Positions 8,140-16,154 of a stretch of DNA of 64,000 nt are shown here, in pieces; the stretch's first letter is position 1; every line of letters begins with the position of its first letter. Location: positions 1,240,001 to 1,304,000 of the forward strand of contig NZ_WWCL01000001.1 in NCBI RefSeq assembly GCF_009857835.1. The letters are read 5' to 3'. Under the pieces are notes generated by a model. The model was not told the DNA's origin. It did no database searches and was given only the letters and a program-made list of their open reading frames with translations. This DNA comes from Duganella fentianensis (GTDB lineage Bacteria; Pseudomonadota; Gammaproteobacteria; Burkholderiales; Burkholderiaceae_D). The position numbers and the translations under genes are program-made.

Positions 8140-10125
8140 TCAGTCTCCCTGTGGTGTGGCAGGCGGCTCGGCGCTGCCGAAGAAAAAGCGGATCGGGCCC
8201 TGGCGCCAGCGTTTCAGCAATGCGCCCAGCAACTGCCAGCCGTGGCGGAAGCGGGCCTGACGGGCCCGCAGCGCTACCCACAGGGCCAGCCCGAAGCTGA
8301 CCAGCAGATTCACCGTGCCGATGGCGAGAAAACCGGCCACGGAAGTGAGCACCAGTTGCCAGCTGGCCTGATGGTCGAGCGCCACCATGGCCGTGGCGAA
8401 ATTGGCCGACGAGAAGGTGACGTGGCGGATATCCAGCGGCAGGCCCAGCAGAAAGCCCAGCAGCGGCATCACGCCCAGCAATATACCGAAGTAGAAATTT
8501 CCCATCAGGCCACCCAGATTGTTTTCCAGATAGTGCCCGAGGCGGGCCAGCCGTGGCGCACCGATCAGGCGCTTCAGGGCATGCAGCTGCATGATGCGCT
8601 GGGCCCAGCGCGTGTACAGCGCCTTGTTGTCGTAATAGCCCGAGATCAGGCCGGCAAGGAACAGGCAGACCCCGGCGATGGCCGCATACAGCAGCGTGTA
8701 GCCGTTGAGGGGATCGATGTCGTGCAGCAGGTGCATGGCCTTGTCGGGCGAGATCAGTGGCTGGCCCGTCAGATAAGGCCAGCCCATGGCGATCAGCCAG
8801 GCAGTGGGAATGGCGGTGGCCAGATTGCCCAGCACGGCCATGTTCTGGGTGCGGATCACGCGGTTGCACAGTTCGGCCATGCTGTCGATATCGATGTTGC
8901 GTCCGTCATTGCTATGCAGTTCGGCCGCGAGGTGCGAGGCCGTCATGGCCGGCTGCTTGGTGGCGACGGTGAAATGCAGCAGGTGGATGAACATAAAGCC
9001 CAGCGAATAATTCATCGCATACATGAAAGCGGCCACCAGCGGCGCCGTGCGCAGGCCGGACATGAGCAGCTTGAACAGGGCCATAAAACCTATCACCAGC
9101 CCGGCACCGGCCGAGGAATAGAACATGGCGCGCAGCTGGGCACGGTCGTCGGCCACATAGTGTTCGCCCGTGTGGCTGGCATTTTCCGTGACATTGCGGG
9201 CCAGCAGATTGATGTTGTCGCGTATCAGGTCGCGCACCAGATATTTGTTGCTGTGCGCGCTGATCAGTTCCTGCGCCAGTGCCAGCGCCGCCATGCGGCG
9301 GGCCTGCCGCTCCATGGGTTCCACCAGTTCCAGCAGCTTGCGCAGGCGCTGTATGCTCTGGCTCAGCGTCACCAGCAGATAGGTCAGGGCGATGCTGGTG
9401 CCCTGGCTGAGCGCCTTCTTGCGGATGCTGGCAATGACCTGATCGCACTGGTCCAGCATCACGCCCAGATGGCTGCCATCTTCCGGGGCCAGTTCGGGCT
9501 GCAGCTGGCGCTGCTGGTGGTTGTCCAGATAGCGCAGCGTTTCCACGTTCTGGGCCAGAAACGGCGATTCATAGGTTTCTATCTCGGTATGGAAATTGGT
9601 CAGGCGCGGTTCCAGCCCGATGGCGCTGATGCGGTAGGACAGCGTGCGTATGGCTTCCAGCAGGCCGGGCAGCAGCAGCTGTTCGGGCGGGCCGGCATGG
9701 GCGGCGCACACTACATCGAGCAGGGCCAGCCAGTCTTCCGCTGTGACGGCAGCGATCCAGCGCTGGTCGCTGCGGCGAAACAGTACGCGGTCAAGCGCAT
9801 CACTCAGGTAGTCGTCACCTAGCGCCGGCGGCAAGATGCGGTAGGCCACGCGCCGCTTCAGCTCGCTGAAGAAGCCGTCATTGGAAAGCACGCCCGTTTC
9901 CGTGTACAGGCTGGCATGGCGGCGCTGGCGCAGCAGCGTGCAGCTGTACTGGTAGAGCGCCGCCGCATGGCGCGGGTTGCCCTTGAGTAGCTGGCACAGC
10001 GTGCGTACCTGCGCACCGGCCTGGGCGCCATCGCTGGCGCGGCGCGGGCGCAGTGCAGCGACCAGCTCGACCATGAGGCCGATGTCGTCGCTGTCGCCGT
10101 CGAGGCGTTCAAGTATCTCTAGCAT
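8140..10125 (-). CDS. Gcr-type 'site-specific recombinase' membrane protein
   Basis: A 661-residue protein resembling the family named site-specific recombinase after neisserial Gcr. Residues 1-310 are soluble and helical with many leucines and arginines. From about 330 to the end it has six or more hydrophobic segments (for example LRAMFYSSAGAGLVIGFMAL and LLGVMPLLGFLLGLPLDI), with a signature NNLGGLMGNFYFGILLG. No recombinase catalytic residues are evident, so the recombinase name is doubtful; it looks like a membrane protein of unknown job. The PLD lipoprotein starts 2 bases after its stop, suggesting a linked role in the envelope. Confidence 0.8.
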   Translation of the reverse strand: MLEILERLDGDSDDIGLMVELVAALRPRRASDGAQAGAQVRTLCQLLKGNPRHAAALYQYSCTLLRQRRHASLYTETGVLSNDGFFSELKRRVAYRILPPALGDDYLSDALDRVLFRRSDQRWIAAVTAEDWLALLDVVCAAHAGPPEQLLLPGLLEAIRTLSYRISAIGLEPRLTNFHTEIETYESPFLAQNVETLRYLDNHQQRQLQPELAPEDGSHLGVMLDQCDQVIASIRKKALSQGTSIALTYLLVTLSQSIQRLRKLLELVEPMERQARRMAALALAQELISAHSNKYLVRDLIRDNINLLARNVTENASHTGEHYVADDRAQLRAMFYSSAGAGLVIGFMALFKLLMSGLRTAPLVAAFMYAMNYSLGFMFIHLLHFTVATKQPAMTASHLAAELHSNDGRNIDIDSMAELCNRVIRTQNMAVLGNLATAIPTAWLIAMGWPYLTGQPLISPDKAMHLLHDIDPLNGYTLLYAAIAGVCLFLAGLISGYYDNKALYTRWAQRIMQLHALKRLIGAPRLARLGHYLENNLGGLMGNFYFGILLGVMPLLGFLLGLPLDIRHVTFSSANFATAMVALDHQASWQLVLTSVAGFLAIGTVNLLVSFGLALWVALRARQARFRHGWQLLGALLKRWRQGPIRFFFGSAEPPATPQGD

Positions 10126-10177
10126 AGTGGCAGCAATGGTTGGGGATGCTGGATTCTAGGGCGGTACGCCGTGGACG

Positions 10178-10197
10178 TATGTACGCTAGCGTACATA
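10178..10197. promoter_or_regulatory. GTACGC palindrome, copy A (perfect 20 bp)
   Basis: TATGTACGCTAGCGTACATA is an exact 20-base palindrome in the gap between the divergent Gcr gene and the class IV aminotransferase. Its core GTACGCTAGCGTAC is the best copy of a motif that recurs between genes up to about 27.9 kb, so a dimeric regulator site is likely. Confidence 0.68.
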
Positions 10198-10294
10198 GAG
10201 CAGCGGGAACACTATGGGCGGAGCCGGAGCAGTGCTGAGGACGGTGGGCTGATCCGTGCTAAATTGTCTGTTTTCAAGACGATCGGGAATGCGT

Positions 10295-11131
10295 ATGTAT
10301 CTGACTTACTTCAACGGTGGCTGGTCCGAGGGCAACACGCCCCTGTTCGGCGCGATGGATCACAGTGTCTGGCTGGGTTCGTCCGTGTTTGATGGCGCGC
10401 GTGCCATCCGTGGCCGTTTGCCGGACTTGCGCCTGCACTTGCAGCGGGTGATCAATTCGGCAGAGCGGGTGGGGCTGGTGTGCCCGTTGTCGGTGGATGA
10501 AATGGAGCAGCTGGTGATAGAAGGTGTGGCCAAGTTCCCGCCGGACGCCGAGCTGTATGTGCGGCCGCTGGTGTTCGGTACGGAAGGCTTGCTGGTGCCG
10601 GTGCCGGCCAGGAGTGCGTTCGCACTGACGCTGTTCGATGCGCCCATGCCCAAGTTTCAGGGCTTTTCGGCCTGCCTGACAGGCTTGCGCCGGCCCGATC
10701 CGTCCATGGCGCCGACTGATGCCAAGGCCTCGGCTCTGTATGCCAATTCCTCGAAAGTGATACGCGAAGCCCAGCAGCGCGGTTTCGATACGGCCGTGGT
10801 CTGCGACAGCCTGGGCAATGTGGCCGAATTTGCGTCCGCCAATCTGTTCTTCGTGGCGGCCGACGGCAAGCTGGTGACGCCGGTCGCCAATGGCACTTTC
10901 CTGTCGGGGATTACGCGGGCCCGCGTGATCGCGCTACTGGCGCAGGAAGGCATAGTGGTGGAAGAGCGCACGGTGCGGCCGGAAGAGCTGGAGACGGCGC
11001 AGGAAATCTTCAATACGGGTAACTACGGCAAGGTCTCGCCGTGCACCCGTTATGAAAACCGCCCCCTGCCTATCGGTCCCATGGCCGCGCTGGCCCATGC
11101 GCGCTATATGGCGTTTGCCGGACTGGCCTGA
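10295..11131 (+). CDS. Class IV (branched-chain type) aminotransferase
   Basis: A 278-residue PLP enzyme of fold type IV (branched-chain or D-amino-acid aminotransferase, or aminodeoxychorismate lyase). The start MYLTYFNGGW is IlvE-like. The likely PLP lysine is in TDAKASALYANS, followed by AVVCDSLGNVAEFASANLFF, which corresponds to the family's E-x-x-x-x-N-x-F segment, and by GTFLSGITRARVI. Branched-chain transamination is my first choice, but members are hard to tell apart by eye. Two ATGs (10289, 10295) compete; GGGA at 10285-10288 has correct spacing only for 10295. The palindrome at 10178 lies about 100 bases upstream. Confidence 0.84.
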   Translation: MYLTYFNGGWSEGNTPLFGAMDHSVWLGSSVFDGARAIRGRLPDLRLHLQRVINSAERVGLVCPLSVDEMEQLVIEGVAKFPPDAELYVRPLVFGTEGLLVPVPARSAFALTLFDAPMPKFQGFSACLTGLRRPDPSMAPTDAKASALYANSSKVIREAQQRGFDTAVVCDSLGNVAEFASANLFFVAADGKLVTPVANGTFLSGITRARVIALLAQEGIVVEERTVRPEELETAQEIFNTGNYGKVSPCTRYENRPLPIGPMAALAHARYMAFAGLA

Positions 11132-11153
11132 GGTGGCCAGTAGTGCCCGGTGA

Positions 11154-11690
11154 TTAAGGCGTTTGCGGCGAGCAGCTGGGCTTGATCCAGCGCCCCGTCG
11201 TTTCTACCGTGACTTTCTGCATGCGGCCATTGCCGGTATCGCTGCTGGCATCCATGGTGCCGGTGAAAGCGCTATCGCCATTCATCAGCACCGTGCCCTG
11301 ACCGCGTGCCTGCGGTTTGCTGCATTCGTAGGAAATTTTGTAGCCGCCCGCGATAGGCTCGCGCTTGCTGCTGCACTGGCCCTGCGCGGGCAGCGGCAGT
11401 TCCTTGCTGGCTGCCATTTCCGGCGTAATGCAATAGGGCCGGCGCATGGCGCCATCACTTTTTATGGCCGGCAGCGTGACGCCGTTCTGCTGCATCATGG
11501 CATCCAGCCGGGCGCGCTGCTCGGGCGGCAGGCTCTCCAGCTGCTTGACGGCAGCGCTGAGGGCCTGATCCGTCTGGGCATCGGCACTCTTCACCTTGAC
11601 GCTGAGTTCCCACAGGCCGGGCTTGATATTCTGTGCGCCAGCCTGTGCGCTTGCGGCCAGTATGAGGAGAAAAATTGCGCTGCTTTTCAT
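11154..11690 (-). CDS. DUF3617-type exported protein
   Basis: A 178-residue secreted or periplasmic protein. The N-terminus MKSSAIFLLILAASAQAGAQ is a clean signal peptide with an AQA-G-AQ cleavage region. It is followed by NIKPGLWELSVKV, the characteristic opening of the DUF3617 family, whose function is unknown. Several cysteines (PYCITPEM, GQCSSKRE, YECSKP) probably form disulfides, typical of the family. The frame extends upstream, but the signal peptide and a GGATG ribosome site place the start at 11690. It follows the 48-residue membrane protein on the same strand and may share its promoter. Confidence 0.8.
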   Translation of the reverse strand: MKSSAIFLLILAASAQAGAQNIKPGLWELSVKVKSADAQTDQALSAAVKQLESLPPEQRARLDAMMQQNGVTLPAIKSDGAMRRPYCITPEMAASKELPLPAQGQCSSKREPIAGGYKISYECSKPQARGQGTVLMNGDSAFTGTMDASSDTGNGRMQKVTVETTGRWIKPSCSPQTP

Positions 11691-11748
11691 GATGGCATCC
11701 TTGGTTGCGGGAGGCTCAGCATAAACCATAGCGGCCGCTTAGACCAGC

Positions 11749-11895
11749 CTAGAGACCCCGGCCATTTATCAGGCGCAGCAGCACCATGATGATGGCAATG
11801 ACGAGTAGCACGTGGATGAAGCCACCGATGGTGTAAGAGGTGACTAGCCCCAGCAGCCAGAGGATGATGAGTACGACAGCGATGGTGTACAGCAT
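11749..11895 (-). CDS. Small membrane protein, lmo0937 family
   Basis: A 48-residue protein made almost entirely of two hydrophobic helices (MLYTIAVVLIILWLLGLVTS and IHVLLVIAIIMVLLRLI) with a short polar turn. This matches the lmo0937/DUF5670 small membrane proteins, which are often stress-induced but have no known biochemical role. GGAGATTGCT precedes the ATG at 11895, so translation is well supported. Copy B of the GTACGC motif (11997-12010) lies about 100 bases upstream. Confidence 0.85.
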   Translation of the reverse strand: MLYTIAVVLIILWLLGLVTSYTIGGFIHVLLVIAIIMVLLRLINGRGL

Positions 11896-11996
11896 AGCAA
11901 TCTCCTTATAAGTGAGGTCGCCGTTCAGTGTTCTGCCGAAGCAGGGTACGGTGGCGACGCTAGCCTGCATTGTCGCTAGCCCTGCAGTCGCTGTCC

Positions 11997-12010
11997 GTAC
12001 GCTGCCGTAC
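11997..12010. promoter_or_regulatory. GTACGC palindrome, copy B
   Basis: GTACGCTGCCGTAC matches 12 of 14 bases of the perfect core. It lies directly after the stop of the glycine-zipper gene and about 100 bases upstream of the small membrane protein at 11895. Confidence 0.5.
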
Positions 12011-12676
12011 TTAATTGGCGCGCAACTGTCCGTTGACGATGCGCACGGCATCGCCTTCATGCCATTGCGGCTGGGCCGACTGGTGCAGTACGCGGCGCGC
12101 ACCGTTATCCATGCGTACGATAATCTCCCAGCTATGGGTGGTCTTCATATTGCCTTCCACCTGATTGCCGGCGACCGCGCCGCCCACGGCACCGGCCACC
12201 GTCGCCAGCTGGCGGCCATGGCCGCTGCCGACCTGATTGCCGAGCAGGCCGCCGAGGATGGCGCCGCCGGCTGCCCCCACGCCCGTACCCTGGCCGCGAT
12301 GCTCGACGCTGCGGATAGAACTGATCACGCCGCAGCTATTGCACACGGCGGCAGCGGGACGTGCGGCCTGCTGGTTTTCGGGCAGGGCGCGGCTGCCATC
12401 GACGGCGGCATAGCGCTCGGCGTCTGCCGGCGTCAGGTTGGCGGGGGCGCTGTATGGGGCGTTTCTGCTGGTGCTAGGGCTGCTTGCGCTGGCCAGTGGC
12501 ACGCTGTCATTGGCGCGGGTATTGGGCAGCCAGCCCATGATGGCGGCACTGCCGACGCCGCAGAACAGCACGACCGCCACTGCGGCGCTCAGGATCAGCG
12601 GGTGCAGCGAGCGGGCAGCCGGAGCTTGTGGCGTGGACTGTGCGGCAGGGTTGCTGGTGGGGTGTTGGGTATCCAT
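12011..12676 (-). CDS. Glycine-zipper 2TM-domain protein
   Basis: A 221-residue envelope protein with one N-terminal membrane anchor (PLILSAAVAVVLFCGVGSAA, about residues 26-45), a variable linker, then the glycine-zipper block AAGGAILGGLLGNQVGSGHG / LATVAGAVGGAVAGNQVE, as in SlyB/Rick_17kDa proteins. It ends in a small C-terminal domain WEIIVRMDNGARRVLHQ close in sequence to the end of the protein at 20460-20912. Such proteins stabilise the envelope and are induced by stress. AGGACC precedes the ATG. It is divergent from the Crp/Fnr gene, with motif copy C in the gap. Confidence 0.86.
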   Translation of the reverse strand: MDTQHPTSNPAAQSTPQAPAARSLHPLILSAAVAVVLFCGVGSAAIMGWLPNTRANDSVPLASASSPSTSRNAPYSAPANLTPADAERYAAVDGSRALPENQQAARPAAAVCNSCGVISSIRSVEHRGQGTGVGAAGGAILGGLLGNQVGSGHGRQLATVAGAVGGAVAGNQVEGNMKTTHSWEIIVRMDNGARRVLHQSAQPQWHEGDAVRIVNGQLRAN

Positions 12677-12742
12677 GGTGTGGTCCTCGTCATGATGATG
12701 TAGATGATGGGAAGATTTTCCATGAGGACATCTTTTCCTTCC

Positions 12743-12756
12743 GTGCGTCAGCGTAC
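12743..12756. promoter_or_regulatory. GTACGC palindrome, copy C
   Basis: GTGCGTCAGCGTAC shares the right half AGCGTAC with the perfect core; its reverse complement GTACGCTGACGCAC is identical to copy G upstream of the OmpA-like gene. It lies in the divergent gap, 67 bases from the glycine-zipper start and 34 from the likely Crp/Fnr start. Confidence 0.6.
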
Positions 12757-12790
12757 ATACAGCACATCATTGCGCCTCTACGCTGCCGCT

Positions 12791-13534
12791 ATGCTTACCG
12801 ATGCCGCCACCGATCTTCCGCCCGCCGCGCTGCGCCTGCCGCAGAACCAGCTGCTGGCTGCCCTGCCCGAGCCCGAGCGCAGGCAGTTGCTGGCGCAATG
12901 CGACACGGTAAGGGTGCAAGCCGGGCAGCTGCTGTTCGAACCGGGCCAGCAGCCCGGCCATATGTTTTTCCCGCTCGATACGCTGGTGTCGCTACTGGCC
13001 GTCGCTGATGGCCGCATGACGCTGGAAGTGGGCGTGGTGGGGCGCGAAGGCATGCTGGGCGCTTCCGTGCTGCATGCGGGGCGGCCGGTACAGTTGCGCG
13101 CCGTGGTCCAGCGCAATGGCCGCGTGCTGCGGGTCGAGGCCGAATGCTTCGGCCAGCTGTTCGAACAGATGCCGGTGCTCCAGCATCTGCTGCAGCGCTA
13201 TACCGATGCTCTGCTGGCGCAAGTGATACAGATCGCTGTCTGCAGCCGCTTCCACATGCTGGAAGCGCGGCTGGCGCGCTCGCTGCTGATGACGCGCGAC
13301 CGTCTGCAGTCGGAAAAATTCCATCTGACCCATGAGTTTCTGGCCCAGATGCTGGGCGTGCGGCGCGTCGGCGTGACCAAGGCGGCCAGTGCCTTACAGG
13401 AGAAAAAGCTGATCGGCTATAGCCGCGGCAATATCGAAATTCTCGACAGTGCAGGGCTGGAACAGGCGGCCTGCCGCTGTTATGGACTGGTGCGGGAAGA
13501 CGGCGTACTGGGTCTGGGGCAGGTGCTACGCTAG
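12791..13534 (+). CDS. Crp/Fnr-family transcriptional regulator
   Basis: About 247 residues. The N-terminal cyclic-nucleotide-type beta-roll (about 10-140) has AGQLLFEPGQQPGHMFFPL and, in place of the cAMP pocket, VGVVGREGMLGA, typical of Crp/Fnr proteins that do not bind cAMP. The Fnr iron-sulfur cysteines are absent from the N-terminus. A C-terminal winged helix (about 175-225) has LTHEFLAQMLGVRRVGVTKA. An upstream in-frame ATG at 12704 would add 29 low-complexity residues and place motif copy C inside the gene; I prefer 12791, although no clear ribosome site precedes it. With copy C just upstream, autoregulation is possible. Confidence 0.85.
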   Translation: MLTDAATDLPPAALRLPQNQLLAALPEPERRQLLAQCDTVRVQAGQLLFEPGQQPGHMFFPLDTLVSLLAVADGRMTLEVGVVGREGMLGASVLHAGRPVQLRAVVQRNGRVLRVEAECFGQLFEQMPVLQHLLQRYTDALLAQVIQIAVCSRFHMLEARLARSLLMTRDRLQSEKFHLTHEFLAQMLGVRRVGVTKAASALQEKKLIGYSRGNIEILDSAGLEQAACRCYGLVREDGVLGLGQVLR

Positions 13535-13547
13535 CTGGCCACTGCTG

Positions 13548-13572
13548 GACGGGCCGGCGCTGCCGGCCCGTC
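13548..13572. terminator. Hairpin between convergent Crp/Fnr and glycine-zipper genes
   Basis: GACGGGCCGG (13548-13557) pairs perfectly with CCGGCCCGTC (13563-13572) over a 5-base loop. It lies 13 bases after the Crp/Fnr stop and 22 before the convergent gene's stop, so it could serve both directions. No long T-run follows. Confidence 0.6.
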
Positions 13573-13594
13573 ATTTGCGCTGTGCGTGCGAGGG

Positions 13595-13819
13595 CTAGCG
13601 CGGTGGTTTGTTGACCTGATTGCCGATCACCCCGCCCACGGCGGCGCCACCTACGGTGCCGGCGGCACTGCCGCCCGTGAGTACGGAGCCGGCCACGGCG
13701 CCGAGACCGGCGCCGATGGCCGTATTCTGGTCGCGTGCCGACATATTGCTGCAGGCGCTCAAGGCCATGCTGGCCGCGACGAGGGCGCTGCTGCCCAGTA
13801 TGCGTATGCTGCGTTTCAT
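13595..13819 (-). CDS. Small glycine-zipper lipoprotein
   Basis: A 74-residue lipoprotein: signal MKRSIRILGSSALVAASMAL, lipobox ALSAC, then a single glycine-zipper region (IGAGLGAVAGSVLTGG, VGGAAVGGVIGNQVN). It resembles osmotically inducible or YMGG-type small lipoproteins of the outer membrane. AGGAG lies 7 bases before the ATG. Motif copy D is about 120 bases upstream, overlapping the stop codon of the AsmA gene. Confidence 0.85.
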   Translation of the reverse strand: MKRSIRILGSSALVAASMALSACSNMSARDQNTAIGAGLGAVAGSVLTGGSAAGTVGGAAVGGVIGNQVNKPPR

Positions 13820-13938
13820 ATTGTTCTCCTTGATTTGATGAGCCTCGCGGGCTGAAGGTGCAGGGCGGCGCGCCAGATTCGGCGCGTCCTGATGGCACCA
13901 GCCTGAGGCCAGCATAACCGGCATGCGCCGTTTGCTCC

Positions 13939-13952
13939 GTACGCTAGCGCAC
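13939..13952. promoter_or_regulatory. GTACGC palindrome, copy D
   Basis: GTACGCTAGCGCAC differs from the perfect core at one base. It overlaps the last codons and stop (13944-13946) of the AsmA gene and lies upstream of the small glycine-zipper lipoprotein. Confidence 0.58.
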
Positions 13953-15959
13953 GTTACGGGCCGGTGCCGGCGGACGCCGGGTTGCCAGCAGGGCGGCGCA
14001 GTCGGCATCCTCGCTGCTGCCGCTGGTCATCAAAGGCAGGATGGCCGTGACGGGCGCCACCACTGCCAGCGCCAGCGCGCCACCGGCACGCAGGGCCAGC
14101 ACTTTCTTGTCGATGCTGACGTCCGGCTGTTTGAAACTGCCGCGCAGATAGATGGGGGCACGCAGGGAAATGATGCGCACCCCTTTGGCCTCGGGCCGCA
14201 GCGTGAGGTCGAGCTGCTCGGTGCGCAGGCTGACCTGGCCCTCCACATCGATGCGGGCATCGGTGGTGTCGGCCGCGAACAGGCGGGTCTGCATCAGGCC
14301 ATTGCGGACCGTGAAGTCGCTGATCAGGCAGTTCAGCTGCACCTGCTTGTCGCCCACCAGCTTGGTCAGCACCACGCTGCCCAGATTCAGCCCCATTTCT
14401 TCCAGCAGCAGTTTGCTGATGCTGCCCTTGCTGACCACGGCACGCAGTTCGCCATTCGATGCGCCCAGCAGTTCGGCCACGGAATTGCCCTGGGCATTCA
14501 GCGCCACTTCGGCATTGACTTCGCCCACCGTGGCCTGCATGGCTTCGATGCGGGGGAACAGCTGTTTCAGATGCAGATGGCGCGCCTGGGCTTTGAGATC
14601 GGCCGCGATGGCATCGGCCAGCTTGCGGCCACTGCCATCGAGCTTGAGGCTGGCATTGAAGCTGCCGCCGGCGATCTCGAACTGCAGCGGCTCCAGACTC
14701 AGCACGCCATCGCGCATGAGGATGCGGGTATCGACCTGAGAGATAGGCAAATCCTGGTCGCGCGTGATGCGGCCTGCGGTGAAATGCACGTCGGCATCGA
14801 GCGCAGTCCAGCGCGCTTTGCGGAAGGCTTCCACGGGCAGCACCTTGTTGCCCGGCTGTACAGGCGCCACGCCCCGTACCTGCTTGCTGCGGTTGGAATC
14901 GGCACCGATCAGCGGGCCCAGATCGCTCAGTCGTAGCAGGCGGGCCTGCACGGCGCCGCCCAGTTGCGGACGCGGCAGCGCCGTGCCATAGCGGTATTCC
15001 AGATTGCCCGAGATGTCGGACTGGCCCACGCGGCCTATGAAATTCTGATATTGCCAGCGGCTGGCATGGGCGCCCAGCTCGCCATGCAGATGGCCGGAAG
15101 TGCTGAAGGGCGGGGTTTCCGGCAGCAGCACGCCGGTCAGCGCGTACAGGCGCGCCATGCTCAGGCCGGACAGGCTGAGTTGCAGATCCAGGCTGGTGAG
15201 GCTGGCGGGCCGGGTCAGTGTGCCGCTCACGGCCATGCGGCTGCCGCCCACATCGAGCACGGCTTCCAGCGGATAGGGCCGGGTCTGTTCGCGCAGGCCC
15301 AGCACCGCCCCCGCCTTGCCCTGACCCTGTACCGGCTGCTGTTTCCACTGGCCCTGCAACTGCCACGCCACGCCGTACAGGGCATCGTGCTCCAGTGTCT
15401 GCAGGCTGGCCGTCAGGTCGAGCTGCTGCACGGCGTCCTTCAGCTGCAGCTGGCCATTGCCCAGTTGCAGCGTGCCCAGTTCCAGCCGCCAGGCGCTGGG
15501 TTCGCGCGGCGGCGCGAAGCTCCAGTTGTTGTGGCCGTCGGCACGCCGCAGCAGATGCAGTTGCGGCTGTTCCAGCCGGAGCAGGGGCACAGAAATGCGC
15601 TGATGCAGCAGCGGCAGCAGTTCGATTTCGATGAGCGCGCTGGCAACGCTGGCCAGTTCGCCCTGTTCCGCCATGCTGGCCGGACTGGCCAGATGCAGAT
15701 CACGCGCCAGCAGACGCGGCATGGGCAGGTAGGCGCGCCAGCCGGGCGGACGCTCGGCGGCAGCCGGCCAGGCCCAGCTCAGCGTCAGATCGCCGCGGAT
15801 GGCAAACGGGCGTTGCAGCGCCAGGCTGATTTTTTCATTGAGCCAGGGGCGGGCGCGGTTCCAGTCGGCTGTGTTGAGTACCAGCACGGCCAGGGCCAGC
15901 AGCACGGCCAGAGCAAGCGGTACGGCCAGCAGTAAAACAGTACGGCGGCGTAGCGGCAT
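13944..15959 (-). CDS. AsmA-family protein
   Basis: A 671-residue inner-membrane-anchored periplasmic protein. One N-terminal membrane helix (VLLLAVPLALAVLLALAVLV) is followed by the AsmA start region (NTADWNRARPWLNEKIS, FAIRGDLTLSWAW) and by a long beta-rich body. The C-terminal part, with EVNAEVALNAQGNSVAELLG and IDVEGQVSLRTEQLDLTLRP, is the conserved AsmA_2 domain. AsmA proteins are thought to move phospholipid toward the outer membrane and influence outer-membrane assembly. AGGAT precedes the ATG at 15959. Length and domain order are normal. Confidence 0.87.
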   Translation of the reverse strand: MPLRRRTVLLLAVPLALAVLLALAVLVLNTADWNRARPWLNEKISLALQRPFAIRGDLTLSWAWPAAAERPPGWRAYLPMPRLLARDLHLASPASMAEQGELASVASALIEIELLPLLHQRISVPLLRLEQPQLHLLRRADGHNNWSFAPPREPSAWRLELGTLQLGNGQLQLKDAVQQLDLTASLQTLEHDALYGVAWQLQGQWKQQPVQGQGKAGAVLGLREQTRPYPLEAVLDVGGSRMAVSGTLTRPASLTSLDLQLSLSGLSMARLYALTGVLLPETPPFSTSGHLHGELGAHASRWQYQNFIGRVGQSDISGNLEYRYGTALPRPQLGGAVQARLLRLSDLGPLIGADSNRSKQVRGVAPVQPGNKVLPVEAFRKARWTALDADVHFTAGRITRDQDLPISQVDTRILMRDGVLSLEPLQFEIAGGSFNASLKLDGSGRKLADAIAADLKAQARHLHLKQLFPRIEAMQATVGEVNAEVALNAQGNSVAELLGASNGELRAVVSKGSISKLLLEEMGLNLGSVVLTKLVGDKQVQLNCLISDFTVRNGLMQTRLFAADTTDARIDVEGQVSLRTEQLDLTLRPEAKGVRIISLRAPIYLRGSFKQPDVSIDKKVLALRAGGALALAVVAPVTAILPLMTSGSSEDADCAALLATRRPPAPARNVR

Positions 15960-16076
15960 GGTGGAGATCCTCGCGAGGGGAAAGTTGGCACTAGCTTACA
16001 CCGCCTGTGCTGTCACTGTCGTGTGCTGGCGCACTCAGTTGCCCGCACCTTGCCGGCATGCGGCTGAGGGGCTTGC

Positions 16077-16090
16077 GTGCGTCAGCGAAC
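16077..16090. promoter_or_regulatory. GTACGC palindrome, copy E
   Basis: GTGCGTCAGCGAAC differs from copy C at a single base. It lies 64 bases upstream of the DUF4398 lipoprotein that opens the OmpA/ferritin-like operon. A weaker look-alike, GTGTGCTGGCGCAC, sits at 16021-16034. Confidence 0.52.
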
Positions 16091-16154
16091 TGAAACAGTT
16101 GCGCCAGACGCCTATAACGTCTAGCTATCGACAGGCTTTTTTAGGAGAGTGACG

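Noticed and set aside
8138-8869. N-terminal extension of the PLD lipoprotein to about 708 residues
   Set aside because: The extra 244 codons lie wholly within the Gcr gene in another frame, while a lipoprotein signal and GGGAG site mark the start at 8137.
16021-16034. GTGTGCTGGCGCAC as a further copy of the GTACGC motif
   Set aside because: Only 10 of 14 bases match. It lies 56 bases from copy E, so a second site is possible, but the evidence is too weak to list.
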